Source: an uncultured Erysipelotrichaceae bacterium (lineage in GTDB: Bacteria > Bacillota_I > Bacilli_A > Erysipelotrichales > Erysipelotrichaceae). From it: a DNA stretch of 15,752 bases. The DNA is taken from the NCBI GenBank assembly GCA_905201565.1, contig CAJKOS010000024.1, positions 1-15,752 of the forward strand, in the 5' to 3' direction. The position numbers and the translations under genes were made by a program. The notes beneath the pieces are model-generated. The model saw only the letters and a program-made list of their open reading frames with translations. It was not told the DNA's origin and did not search any database. This document shows, piece after piece, positions 1-6,049 of the stretch; position 1 is the first letter of the stretch, and the number at the start of each line of letters is the position of its first letter.

Positions 1-1
1 T

Positions 2-1189
2 TCGGAGATTGATTTCCAGGACTTCACCTACTACAAAAAGGTTTCTGATGAAGCGGAAAGAAGCTGGGATGATGTGCCGGAAGAAGTCAAAGAGACATTT
101 GAAAAACTCGGTATTCCAGAGGCAGAAAGAAAATATCTTGCCGGTGTAACTACCCAGTATGAATCCGAGGCTGTCTACCATAACATGCTCGATGAAGTGC
201 GCTCAAAGGGTGTCATCTTCCTCGATATCGATAGTGCTCTCAAGGAATATCCTGACCTTTTCAAAAAGTACTTTGGTACCATCGTTCCTCCATCCGACAA
301 CAAGCTTGCAGCTCTCAACAGTGCGGTATGGTCTGGTGGATCCTTCATCTATGTACCAAAGAATGTCAAACTTGAAAAACCACTGCAGTCCTACTTCCGC
401 ATCAATTCAGAGTCCATGGGACAGTTTGAGCGTTCTATCATCATCGTTGACGATGGAGCGGAATGCTCTTATGTGGAAGGCTGTACAGCACCACAATATT
501 CCAAGGATTCCATGCATGCGGCAGTTGTTGAAGTCTTTGTTGGCAAAGGTGCCAAGTGCCGTTATTCCTCTGTCCAAAACTGGTCCAACAACATTTTGAA
601 CCTTGTCACAAAACGGGCAAAGGTAGAAGCACATGGCACGATGGAATGGATTGATGGTAACATCGGTTCCCGCATTTCCATGAAATATCCTGCCTGCATT
701 CTGGCTGGTGAATATGCCCATGGCATGTGCATTTCCATTGCGGTTGGCACAAAGGGACAATATCAGGATACCGGTGCCAAGATGATTCATCTTGCTCCGC
801 ATACATCTTCTTCCATTGTATCCAAGTCCATTTCGAGAAATGGTGGTGTCACCAACTTCCGTGACTGGCTGCGCATTGGCAGAAATGCAGACTATGCAAA
901 GGCAAAGATCGAATGTGATACACTGATCCTCGATGACCGTTCCCGCAGTGATACCATCCCATACAACATCAATGAAAATGCGACTTGTACAGTAGAACAT
1001 GAAGCTACTGTCTCCAAGATTTCTGAAGAAGAACTGTTCTATCTCATGAGCAGGGGCCTTTCTGAAGCACAGGCGACAGAAATGATTGTGATGGGATTCC
1101 TTGAACCCTTCACAAGAGAACTGCCGATGGAATATGCGGTGGAGCTCAACCAGCTGCTCAAGATTGATATGTCTGATTCCATTGGTTAA
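2..1189 (+). CDS. sufB: SufB, Fe-S cluster assembly scaffold subunit (5'-truncated by window edge)
   Basis: SufB is the scaffold subunit of the cytosolic SufBCD complex, on which Fe-S clusters are built from sulfur delivered by SufS/SufU. The reading frame is open from base 2, so the GTG at 74 is not the true start. About 395 residues are visible; the family is usually near 465-470, so roughly 70-75 N-terminal residues lie upstream. Recognisable SufB signatures are EGCTAP (codons from about 476), the ECDTLI segment whose Cys codon is 914-916 (equivalent to the functional Cys of E. coli SufB), and [10 protein letters not shown] near 991-1020 with the conserved Glu. The C-terminus ([17 protein letters not shown]) is typical. 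It is followed directly by an intrinsic terminator, so sufB is the last gene of its operon. The family assignment is very secure; SufD is excluded by these motifs. Confidence 0.96.
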   Translation, partial: SEIDFQDFTYYKKVSDEAERSWDDVPEEVKETFEKLGIPEAERKYLAGVTTQYESEAVYHNMLDEVRSKGVIFLDIDSALKEYPDLFKKYFGTIVPPSDNKLAALNSAVWSGGSFIYVPKNVKLEKPLQSYFRINSESMGQFERSIIIVDDGAECSYVEGCTAPQYSKDSMHAAVVEVFVGKGAKCRYSSVQNWSNNILNLVTKRAKVEAHGTMEWIDGNIGSRISMKYPACILAGEYAHGMCISIAVGTKGQYQDTGAKMIHLAPHTSSSIVSKSISRNGGVTNFRDWLRIGRNADYAKAKIECDTLILDDRSRSDTIPYNINENATCTVEHEATVSKISEEELFYLMSRGLSEAQATEMIVMGFLEPFTRELPMEYAVELNQLLKIDMSDSIG

Positions 1190-1219
1190 GAAGCGTCAAC
1201 AATTGACGTTTCTTTTTTT
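1190..1219 (+). terminator. Intrinsic terminator of the suf operon
   Basis: A 10-bp stem (GAAGCGTCAA 1190-1199 with TTGACGTTTC 1203-1212, one G-U pair) with a 3-nt loop is followed by seven T residues (1213-1219). It begins one base after the sufB stop codon, so it should end suf transcription before the tRNA. Confidence 0.9.
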
Positions 1220-1243
1220 CATGTAAGCATATATTCAATTTTG

Positions 1244-1252
1244 TGTTAGAAT
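1244..1252 (+). promoter_or_regulatory. Probable extended -10 promoter for tRNA-Val
   Basis: TGTTAGAAT matches an extended -10 element (TGn plus TAGAAT) and lies 8 nt upstream of the mature tRNA 5' end. No convincing -35 hexamer is seen at the right distance, which an extended -10 can tolerate. The preceding terminator implies that the tRNA needs its own promoter. Confidence 0.45.
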
Positions 1253-1259
1253 AACACAT

Positions 1260-1331
1260 GGAGAATTAGCTCAGCGGGAGAGCATCCGCTTCACGTGCGG
1301 AGGGTCATCGGTTCGAACCCGATATTCTCCA
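1260..1331 (+). tRNA. tRNA-Val (anticodon CAC)
   Basis: A full cloverleaf can be drawn: acceptor GGAGAAT/ATTCTCC (7 bp), D-arm GCTC/GAGC with GG in the loop, anticodon stem TCCGC/GCGGA with loop TTCACGT (anticodon CAC at 1292-1294), and T-arm ATCGG/CCGAT with loop TTCGAAC. The discriminator base is A. The 3' CCA is not encoded (the next bases are CTT), so it must be added by the CCA-adding enzyme. CAC reads the valine codon GUG. A run of six T residues follows immediately and may end the transcript. Confidence 0.95.
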
Positions 1332-1339
1332 CTTTTTTA

Positions 1340-1368
1340 TTTACTTTTCTCCCCCCCTGTTTTATAAT
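1340..1368 (+). promoter_or_regulatory. Candidate sigma-A promoter of the secreted-protein/ABC cassette
   Basis: TTTACT (1340-1345) is separated by 17 nt from a perfect TATAAT (1363-1368). The predicted start of transcription is near 1375, which leaves a leader of about 300 nt before the first cassette gene at 1678. The -35 element overlaps the T-rich tail behind the tRNA, and the spacer holds a run of seven C residues. This is the best promoter visible upstream of the cassette. Confidence 0.6.
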
Positions 1369-1397
1369 TTGATCAAGAAATAGTGCAGGTGAATATT

Positions 1398-1436
1398 ATG
1401 GCTAATTATGGAAGGTATAAGAACGGAGATTGTTAA
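1398..1436 (+). CDS. Possible 12-residue leader peptide (very uncertain)
   Basis: An ATG at 1398 opens a 12-codon frame (MANYGRYKNGDC) ending in TAA. It is preceded by AGGTG (1387-1391) at 6-nt spacing and sits about 23 nt after the predicted transcription start. The position suits a leader peptide or upstream ORF controlling the downstream secreted-protein gene. So short a frame can easily arise by chance, and no stalling motif or attenuator hairpin is evident directly after it. Confidence 0.2.
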   Translation: MANYGRYKNGDC

Positions 1437-1524
1437 AGTTATCGGTATTATCTGTGTTGATTCAGAAAAGTACTGATATAGATGGTAGTGATATATTGTA
1501 TTGCAGGTATATAAGCTTTTCTCA

Positions 1525-1593
1525 ATAACAGGTTGTTTGATTGTGAGGAAGATAATTTGTTCACATTATCGAAACGATATCGAAACCTGTTAT
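1525..1593 (+). repeat. 10-bp perfect inverted repeat with nested hairpin in the leader
   Basis: ATAACAGGTT (1525-1534) and AACCTGTTAT (1584-1593) are exact reverse complements 49 nt apart. Inside, GATAAT (1551-1556) can pair with ATTATC (1565-1570) across an 8-nt loop. In RNA this would make an extended stem ending 84 nt before the start codon at 1678. In DNA it could be two half-sites for a regulator. Confidence 0.5.
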
Positions 1594-1677
1594 ACGCAAG
1601 GAACAATGTAATCAACTACTTCAATTTTTCACTCACACAACAATACATAATCATTTTGAAAATGAGGATCAGGAGAT

Positions 1678-2082
1678 ATGAAAAAAGTAAGAAAAATAAG
1701 AGTGTTTCTCTTCGCAATCCTTTTTGCAATGCTCATTTCTCTTCCAACGTATGCAGCTACGATTAATGTCAATACTGCTTTGCCTGTTATGAAGGGCTGG
1801 AAGGTATTGCCTGCTGTAAATAAAACTGGTTCATCAACCCAGGCAAGAGTGTATTTGACAAGGCTGGAAACTAGTGGAGTTGTCTTTCAGGTACGATACA
1901 ACAATCAGCTGACCGGGTGGAGCGATTATGTTTCTTCCATAAATGCAAGTGCTACAGGAAGAAACTTCTACCTTCCCTATGGAATGAATCTTGGAAGTGG
2001 TACACCAGTGCAGGTACGTCTTCAGAATTTTGATTTTACTGTTGGGGCTTATCAGGTTGAAGGGTATGTTGATATTGGCTGA
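1678..2082 (+). CDS. Small secreted protein of unknown function, paralog 1
   Basis: This 134-residue protein has a clear Sec signal peptide: basic MKKVRKIR, a hydrophobic core at about residues 9-21, and a likely cleavage site after LPTYA (residue 26). The mature part is about 108 residues, has no cysteine, and is rich in Val, Asn, Gly and Ser. It looks like an all-beta extracellular domain (GWSDY near residue 76; PVQVRLQN followed by GAYQVEGYVD at the end). I do not recognise a family with confidence. The C-terminal pattern (G..V.LR..N then V.G) recalls small secreted proteins labelled DUF2712 that sit beside ABC transporters, but this is from memory only. It is paralogous to the next gene. 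The start is supported by GAGGA (1664-1668) and AGGAG (1671-1675). It is the first gene of the cassette and a candidate substrate, effector or partner of the transporter downstream. Confidence 0.85.
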   Translation: MKKVRKIRVFLFAILFAMLISLPTYAATINVNTALPVMKGWKVLPAVNKTGSSTQARVYLTRLETSGVVFQVRYNNQLTGWSDYVSSINASATGRNFYLPYGMNLGSGTPVQVRLQNFDFTVGAYQVEGYVDIG

Positions 2083-2113
2083 ATTTTTCAATAGATAAGC
2101 ATATCGGATTTTT

Positions 2114-2136
2114 AAGGCTGTGAATTTCACAGCCTT
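2114..2136 (+). promoter_or_regulatory. Strong hairpin between the two secreted-protein genes
   Basis: AAGGCTGTGAA (2114-2124) and TTCACAGCCTT (2126-2136) form a perfect 11-bp inverted repeat, effectively a 9-bp stem with a 5-nt loop. Only three T residues follow the stem base (2135-2137), so it is a poor intrinsic terminator. It may be a partial attenuator, an mRNA stabiliser/processing site, or an operator. It lies 12 nt upstream of the next start codon, which has no visible Shine-Dalgarno sequence. Confidence 0.6.
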
Positions 2137-2148
2137 TCCTGAAATAGT

Positions 2149-2580
2149 ATGAAACGAATAAAACACCTGAAAAAAATAATATTTGTAATGGTCATTGGTC
2201 TTCTTCTTTTGATTCCAGCAAAAGCTGATACGGTCATTTTTGTATTGAAAGAGAAAAGGGCAATGTTCTATGACACAACAGGATTGATTATGACTAAAGA
2301 TACTTTTTGGTATCAGGATCTTTCCATAGATGCTATGGAAGGTGGACCTTTTGTTGTGGAAATCCGGATGAAGAATATAAATGGAAGTCGTGCAGGAAGA
2401 TGGAGTTCTTTTTTGAAGGGGTATCTATCCAGAGTGGTCACTGATAACAAGCATAAGATACGCTATGATTTTGGAATGCATTATGGAGAAGGAAATATCA
2501 TGGAATTGAGAATGCGAAATATTGCATGGACAACAGATGTGGGTGGCTATATTTCAGGCGCATTGGAAAGCGGTGAATGA
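2149..2580 (+). CDS. Small secreted protein of unknown function, paralog 2
   Basis: This 143-residue protein has an N-terminal signal peptide: basic MKRIKHLKK, core at about residues 10-22, probable cleavage after PAKA (residue 26). The mature domain is about 117 residues without cysteine. It aligns by eye with paralog 1 in its second half: FGMHYGEGNIMELRMRN here against YGMNLGSGTPVQVRLQN there, followed in both by a G.Y..G segment at the C-terminus. It is more charged than paralog 1. No Shine-Dalgarno sequence is visible upstream of ATG 2149; the bases before it are pyrimidine-rich, and the only AAGG is inside the left arm of the hairpin at 2114-2136. Its stop codon is separated by one base from the next ATG, so it is tied to the membrane genes. 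The function is unknown; a secreted effector, bacteriocin-like protein or transporter partner are all open. Confidence 0.8.
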   Translation: MKRIKHLKKIIFVMVIGLLLLIPAKADTVIFVLKEKRAMFYDTTGLIMTKDTFWYQDLSIDAMEGGPFVVEIRMKNINGSRAGRWSSFLKGYLSRVVTDNKHKIRYDFGMHYGEGNIMELRMRNIAWTTDVGGYISGALESGE

Positions 2581-2581
2581 T

Positions 2582-3388
2582 ATGAAAGAGTTTCGGTTTA
2601 ATTGGAAGTATCTGTTGAAGAAGAATGAATTCTGGGCAGCAGTTTTCATTGTGTTTGCCATCAATGTCTTTGCGGCAGGAGCCAGTATTTTTACTTATGA
2701 TTCAAATTTTGCAATGACGATGACTGCGGACTATCAGTTTGTGTTAAATAATGTCTATGTCAACACACTTGCGGCAGTCATTCTGATTATTCCCGTGGCA
2801 CTTGGTCTTGTTTTCTCTGATGCAGACTGGCTGGAAGAAAAGCGTAACACAGATATTCTGTTATATACACGTATTGACCGCAAGAAGAATATTCTTGTCC
2901 GGTTTGCTATGTCCATTGGTGTTTCGTTTCTCATTGCGTTGATGGGATTTACATTGAATTATCTCATCCTGTTTTGTGTCTATGGTTCTGGTAACAGAAT
3001 GTGGTATGCACAGGATTTACCATACAATATGATCGGGTATCCAGATATCATTACAAACAACCTGTGGCTGTCATTTCCTTTTTTGGCTGTTGGTGTGGAA
3101 GCACTTGTTGTTTCCATGATGCTTGGATTATTATCCGGTTTATGCTATACCATTTCCTTCTATATTCCACGCAGGCTTCTTGTGCTGATGTATCTCTTGC
3201 CATTTCTCATTCTTCTGGTGTCTGATATTGTCATGACATCGTTGAATATGAATGCTTATTCCCTGATGATGTTGTTACAGCCATACTTTATGAAGAATTT
3301 TACTCCATGGATTGTGGGCATGATCGTTCTTCCGTTGCTTAGTCTCCTTTTTCTTGTTCCACAACTATTAAAAAGGGACAAACTATGA
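2582..3388 (+). CDS. Polytopic membrane protein, ABC-2-like permease subunit (A)
   Basis: The start is taken at ATG 2582, one base after the upstream stop, with GGTGA at 2572-2576; the earlier in-frame ATG at 2522 lies inside the preceding gene. The 268-residue product has about six hydrophobic segments, from FWAAVFIVFAINVF near the N-terminus to the C-terminal GMIVLPLLSLLFLVP. Between segments 2 and 3 the sequence DADWLEEKRNTDILLYTR is a charged cytoplasmic loop of the kind found in ABC-2 permeases, where an E/R-rich element contacts the ATPase. It overlaps the next gene by 4 bp (ATGA). It most likely forms part of the membrane channel of the transporter whose ATPase starts at 4699. No substrate can be read from the sequence. 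Confidence 0.85.
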   Translation: MKEFRFNWKYLLKKNEFWAAVFIVFAINVFAAGASIFTYDSNFAMTMTADYQFVLNNVYVNTLAAVILIIPVALGLVFSDADWLEEKRNTDILLYTRIDRKKNILVRFAMSIGVSFLIALMGFTLNYLILFCVYGSGNRMWYAQDLPYNMIGYPDIITNNLWLSFPFLAVGVEALVVSMMLGLLSGLCYTISFYIPRRLLVLMYLLPFLILLVSDIVMTSLNMNAYSLMMLLQPYFMKNFTPWIVGMIVLPLLSLLFLVPQLLKRDKL

Positions 3389-4071
3389 GATTTGCAAAGC
3401 GATACAGGTTTGTCATTATGTTATTCCTGCTTGCACTTCTTTGTGGTGGTGTAATTGTACGTGGGACAAGTGAACCATTTCTTACAACGTATGCAGGGAT
3501 GTTGTCACATGCCATTCTCCGTTATGCTTTCATGATGCTGGTACTGTTTGCGGACTATCTATTCTATACATCCATGCATGTGACAGGTTATATCATGCGT
3601 AAGAAGAGTTTTCTGCAATGTGAAACTTCTTTGTTTTGCAAAGAAAGCGTTCTTGTTGCCATTCTTTGTATTGTTATGCAGGTACCTGCTCTTTTATGGA
3701 AAGGGGAATTGTATGTACAAAACCTGTATATGATGTTTGCATTGCTGGTTGCGGTTTATATCCATGCCCTGTTTATCATCGCTATTATCAAAGTGGTGAA
3801 TGCATTTGTGGAAAAAAGATCCACTGCCTGTATTGTGACATTTGTTCTTTATGGAGTTATTGATATCTTTTTCATGGCTCTGGTTTCTATGGGCGTTATT
3901 CCGGATATGATTCAATTATCAGTGCTCTTTGTTTTACCAGTTGTTATGGATAACTGGTGGCTGCCTATTGCTGTGCAGGTTCTTCTCACCATGTTTTTGA
4001 GTATCTCTGCCTTGCAATATAGATGTGAACATATGGGATATATGCCAGGTGATGAACATGAAGAGACGTAA
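3385..4071 (+). CDS. Polytopic membrane protein, putative transporter subunit (B)
   Basis: This 228-residue protein has about six hydrophobic stretches, including VIMLFLLALLCGGVIV near the N-terminus and SVLFVLPVVMDNWWLPIAV near the C-terminus. The charged loop after the second segment (TGYIMRKKSFLQCETSLFCKE) resembles the corresponding loop of the next membrane protein, which suggests the two are distant homologs. The start is ATG 3385, which overlaps the upstream stop by 4 bp and has AAGGGA at 3373-3378. No family is recognised with confidence. It is the second of three consecutive membrane subunits in front of a single ATPase gene, so it is probably a permease half or accessory subunit. 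Confidence 0.82.
   Translation: MRFAKRYRFVIMLFLLALLCGGVIVRGTSEPFLTTYAGMLSHAILRYAFMMLVLFADYLFYTSMHVTGYIMRKKSFLQCETSLFCKESVLVAILCIVMQVPALLWKGELYVQNLYMMFALLVAVYIHALFIIAIIKVVNAFVEKRSTACIVTFVLYGVIDIFFMALVSMGVIPDMIQLSVLFVLPVVMDNWWLPIAVQVLLTMFLSISALQYRCEHMGYMPGDEHEET
4047..4051 (+). promoter_or_regulatory. Ribosome binding site deciding the start of membrane subunit C
   Basis: AGGTG lies inside the end of subunit B, 6 nt upstream of ATG 4058. This favours 4058 over the in-frame GTG at 4025 and the ATG at 4052, which is contiguous with the AGGTG motif. Confidence 0.5.
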
Positions 4072-4702
4072 TGTTGTTATGATATGCAGGTGGATAGTGG
4101 AACTTGCTCTGGTAGTGTATCTTAAAGGGATATATCTTGACAGGGATGTAAAGACTGATTTTTCTTCCATACAGGACATCCTCTTTGCAGAAGAAGCACA
4201 AGTATTGGCCATGATCTTCTGGTTATTGCCACTATTGTTTTCTCTAATGGAAATTGGATTTACTTTCTACCATCAGCTTGTACAATTCGATTTCCGATAC
4301 AAAGGACGAAAACAATACATCTATCGTCTCACTTTGGAATATACTATCAAAACAGTTCTGTATGCAGGATTGTTCTCTTGTGGACAGCTGTTGTACTTTC
4401 ATGCCACTGATTTGATTTCCTGTCTCATTGTGGCAGTCAATATGTGTCTTGTCTTTTACAGTCTGAATGCGCTGGCGGTTGTATTTTCTCTCGTATTTAC
4501 GAAATACATTTATGCAATATTGCTCATGACCGCTGTTTTAATCTCTATCACATATCTTCCGCCATCTTGTCAATGTCTTCCAATAGCATGTTCCTTCTAT
4601 ACAGAAGGAATCGATATTGGGGCAGGATTGCTTGTCATTTGCATGATGGTATTGATACGAAAAGTTTATCTGCATATGGATCTGAGGGGTGATTTTACAT
4701 GA
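4058..4702 (+). CDS. Polytopic membrane protein, putative transporter subunit (C)
   Basis: The product is about 214 residues from ATG 4058 (MKRRNVV); ATG 4052 would add two. It overlaps the end of subunit B by 14 bp. About six hydrophobic stretches are visible, including a long almost continuous block covering the middle and second half (FYSLNALAVVFSLVFTKYIY and following). After the second segment comes FDFRYKGRKQYIYRL, a basic loop that lines up with the loop of subunit B and is the likely contact with the ATPase. Size and layout recall the roughly 210-residue permeases labelled DUF2705 that accompany BcrA-type ATPases, but I cannot confirm this. The stop overlaps the ATPase start by 4 bp (4699-4702), which strongly suggests a shared complex. 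Confidence 0.82.
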   Translation: MKRRNVVMICRWIVELALVVYLKGIYLDRDVKTDFSSIQDILFAEEAQVLAMIFWLLPLLFSLMEIGFTFYHQLVQFDFRYKGRKQYIYRLTLEYTIKTVLYAGLFSCGQLLYFHATDLISCLIVAVNMCLVFYSLNALAVVFSLVFTKYIYAILLMTAVLISITYLPPSCQCLPIACSFYTEGIDIGAGLLVICMMVLIRKVYLHMDLRGDFT

Positions 4703-5337
4703 TACTTGAAGTGAAAAACTATACAAAACAGATTAAGGGAAAGACAATTCTGGACAATGTGAATCTGAAGCTGGAAAGTGGTCATGTATATGGCTTCTTT
4801 GGGCGCAATGGCAGTGGGAAGACAATGTTGTTCAGAGCGGTTTCCACTTTGATTTATCCAACCTCTGGTGATGTACTGATCGATGGAAAGTCATTGATAC
4901 ACGACGATTTTGATCTTAGAAACATTGGTCTGTTGATTGAAGAACCAGGTTTTTACCCATCACTCACCGGTATGGAAAACCTTTCGCTTCTCTATGAGAT
5001 CAACCACAAGAAAGATCCTGCATATATGCTTGAAGTGTTGAAAAAGGTTGGTCTTGAAGAAGAGAAAGACAAACAGTATCGCGAATATTCTCTTGGCATG
5101 AAACAAAGGCTTCGCATTGGGCAGGCTTTTATGGAAGGACAGACATTCATTCTTCTCGATGAACCGGGAAATGGTCTTGATGAAAGTGGAATTGAAATTG
5201 TCCGAAAACTGATCATTGATCTGAAGAATGAAGGAAGACTGATTCTGCTGGCTTCACATAATAAAGAAGATCTTTCGTTATTATGTGATGTCATCTACAA
5301 AGTGGACAATGGGAAAGTGAAAGAAGGCAACCTATGA
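4699..5337 (+). CDS. ABC transporter ATP-binding protein, BcrA/LanF-like with E-loop
   Basis: A 212-residue single nucleotide-binding domain that powers a membrane transporter. Walker A is GRNGSGKT (residues 35-42), the signature is YSLGMKQR (130-137), Walker B is FILLDEP (150-156) with catalytic Glu155, the D-loop region is GNGLDESG (157-164), and the switch His is 187. The usual Q-loop glutamine is replaced by acidic residues: LLIEEPGFYPSLTGMENL (78-95). This E-loop form is known from lantibiotic immunity ATPases (LanF, for example NukF) and bacitracin-type BcrA proteins. Start ATG 4699 follows GAGGGGTGA (4684-4692) and overlaps subunit C by 4 bp; the end overlaps the next gene by 4 bp. The fold is certain. 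Export or self-protection is inferred from the subfamily, and the substrate is unknown. Confidence 0.93.
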   Translation: MILEVKNYTKQIKGKTILDNVNLKLESGHVYGFFGRNGSGKTMLFRAVSTLIYPTSGDVLIDGKSLIHDDFDLRNIGLLIEEPGFYPSLTGMENLSLLYEINHKKDPAYMLEVLKKVGLEEEKDKQYREYSLGMKQRLRIGQAFMEGQTFILLDEPGNGLDESGIEIVRKLIIDLKNEGRLILLASHNKEDLSLLCDVIYKVDNGKVKEGNL

Positions 5338-6014
5338 AACTGATCAGAAAAATCATTCGTGAACAGCGGAAATTGTTCAAAGCTGGCATTGTCATTGTTC
5401 TTTTGATTTCTGTTGGGCTTGTCATCTATGGCAAGTGGAGTCTTCATGCCTCTGAAATGGATTCACAGTTGTACAGGGAATACTTTGGCATGCCTTATGA
5501 AGAATATTCACTGTTTTATGATACAGATGGAATATTTGATCATTCAATAGAAATGACACGAAAAGACATGGAAGAACAGAGTGCGTACATTCTTGTTGTG
5601 ACAGCACTTGAAGGATCAAAACAATATGGGAATGCCTATATTTCACAGTGTAGTGTGGATACGGTAATCAAAGGTGAAGGAATAGAAGAAGGTATGGTAA
5701 TTCATGTTTATGATCTTTCGATATATGGCATGGATTTTGATGGTTCCTTACCATTAGAGACAGGTACACAATATCTTGTCTTTCTGAATGATGCGCCTCG
5801 TCCTGCTGTAAAGAATGCCTATATGTATTCCAGTACATGGTATGGACATCTGAGAATAGATGGACCATCCTGCTGTGTGAAAGATGACCCGGAGGAAATA
5901 CTGTATATACGTGATCTATTATCCTATGATCATGTTGTCAGTGATGAAGAAGAAAAAGAACTGTTTCTGCAAACTGCAGAGAGTATTCTTTCGCATTATC
6001 AGATAGTGCCATAA
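5334..6014 (+). CDS. Membrane-anchored extracytoplasmic protein of unknown function
   Basis: This 226-residue protein has basic MKLIRKIIREQRKLFK, one transmembrane helix (about residues 17-33, no obvious cleavage site), and a large outside domain. The domain has a beta-rich core: AYILVVTALEG (84-94), VDTVIKGEGIEEGMVIHV (108-125), LETGTQYLVFLND (141-153). The pattern of a beta strand with VIKG, then a Gly-Thr turn and YLVFL, recalls small OB/TIMP-like extracellular domains, but I cannot name the family. There are three cysteines (106, 180, 181). The tail is acidic (DEEEKEL). ATG 5334 overlaps the ATPase stop by 4 bp and has GAAGG at 5323-5327. It is probably an accessory or immunity-type component acting outside the membrane next to the transporter, possibly contacting the secreted paralogs. 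Confidence 0.8.
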   Translation: MKLIRKIIREQRKLFKAGIVIVLLISVGLVIYGKWSLHASEMDSQLYREYFGMPYEEYSLFYDTDGIFDHSIEMTRKDMEEQSAYILVVTALEGSKQYGNAYISQCSVDTVIKGEGIEEGMVIHVYDLSIYGMDFDGSLPLETGTQYLVFLNDAPRPAVKNAYMYSSTWYGHLRIDGPSCCVKDDPEEILYIRDLLSYDHVVSDEEEKELFLQTAESILSHYQIVP

Positions 6015-6032
6015 ATAATCTGTCTTCATTAC

Positions 6033-6039
6033 AGGGAGG
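6033..6039 (+). promoter_or_regulatory. Strong ribosome binding site of the zinc-ribbon gene
   Basis: AGGGAGG ends 10 nt before ATG 6050. It supports translation of this short gene independent of the upstream gene, which ends 35 nt earlier. Confidence 0.6.
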
Positions 6040-6049
6040 TATCGAAACG

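Larger units (their letters stand above)
1369..1677 (+). other. Long AT-rich leader / intergenic stretch of the cassette
   Basis: This stretch of about 310 bp has no convincing protein gene apart from a possible 12-codon ORF at 1398-1436. It holds a 10-bp inverted repeat (1525-1534 with 1584-1593) enclosing a smaller hairpin (GATAAT 1551-1556 with ATTATC 1565-1570), and the palindrome CGATATCG (1575-1582). I see no T-box, no riboswitch I recognise, and no terminator-like T run before the gene at 1678. A cis-acting RNA or an operator region is possible. Confidence 0.5.

Noticed and set aside
407..1000. 197-codon minus-strand ORF inside sufB
   Set aside because: It lies fully antisense to a highly conserved SufB frame, is Cys/His-rich without domain logic, and has no ribosome site; it is a shadow.
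1307..1335. Duplicated tRNA 3' end as attachment site
   Set aside because: I looked for GTTCGAACCCGAT and neighbouring bases near the cassette end (6250-6310) and found no copy; no integrase gene is in the window.
1567..1578. 12-bp match TATCGAAACGAT in the leader and before the zinc-ribbon start (6040-6051)
   Set aside because: Matches of this length are expected by chance in a window this size, and the two contexts differ.
1369..1677. Known riboswitch or T-box in the leader
   Set aside because: No T-box sequence (GGTGGNACC) and no riboswitch core I recognise; no terminator hairpin with a T run precedes the gene.
1533..1766. TTG-started 77-codon ORF overlapping the first secreted gene
   Set aside because: Poor start with no proper ribosome site, out-of-frame overlap of nearly 90 bp with a gene that has a clear signal peptide, and no recognisable domain.
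1678..6014. Lactococcin-972-type bacteriocin locus
   Set aside because: The order of small secreted protein, membrane protein and ABC ATPase is similar. However, the secreted proteins are larger, paralogous, and lack the lactococcin-972 motifs I know, and there is no large (about 650-700 residue) associated membrane protein.
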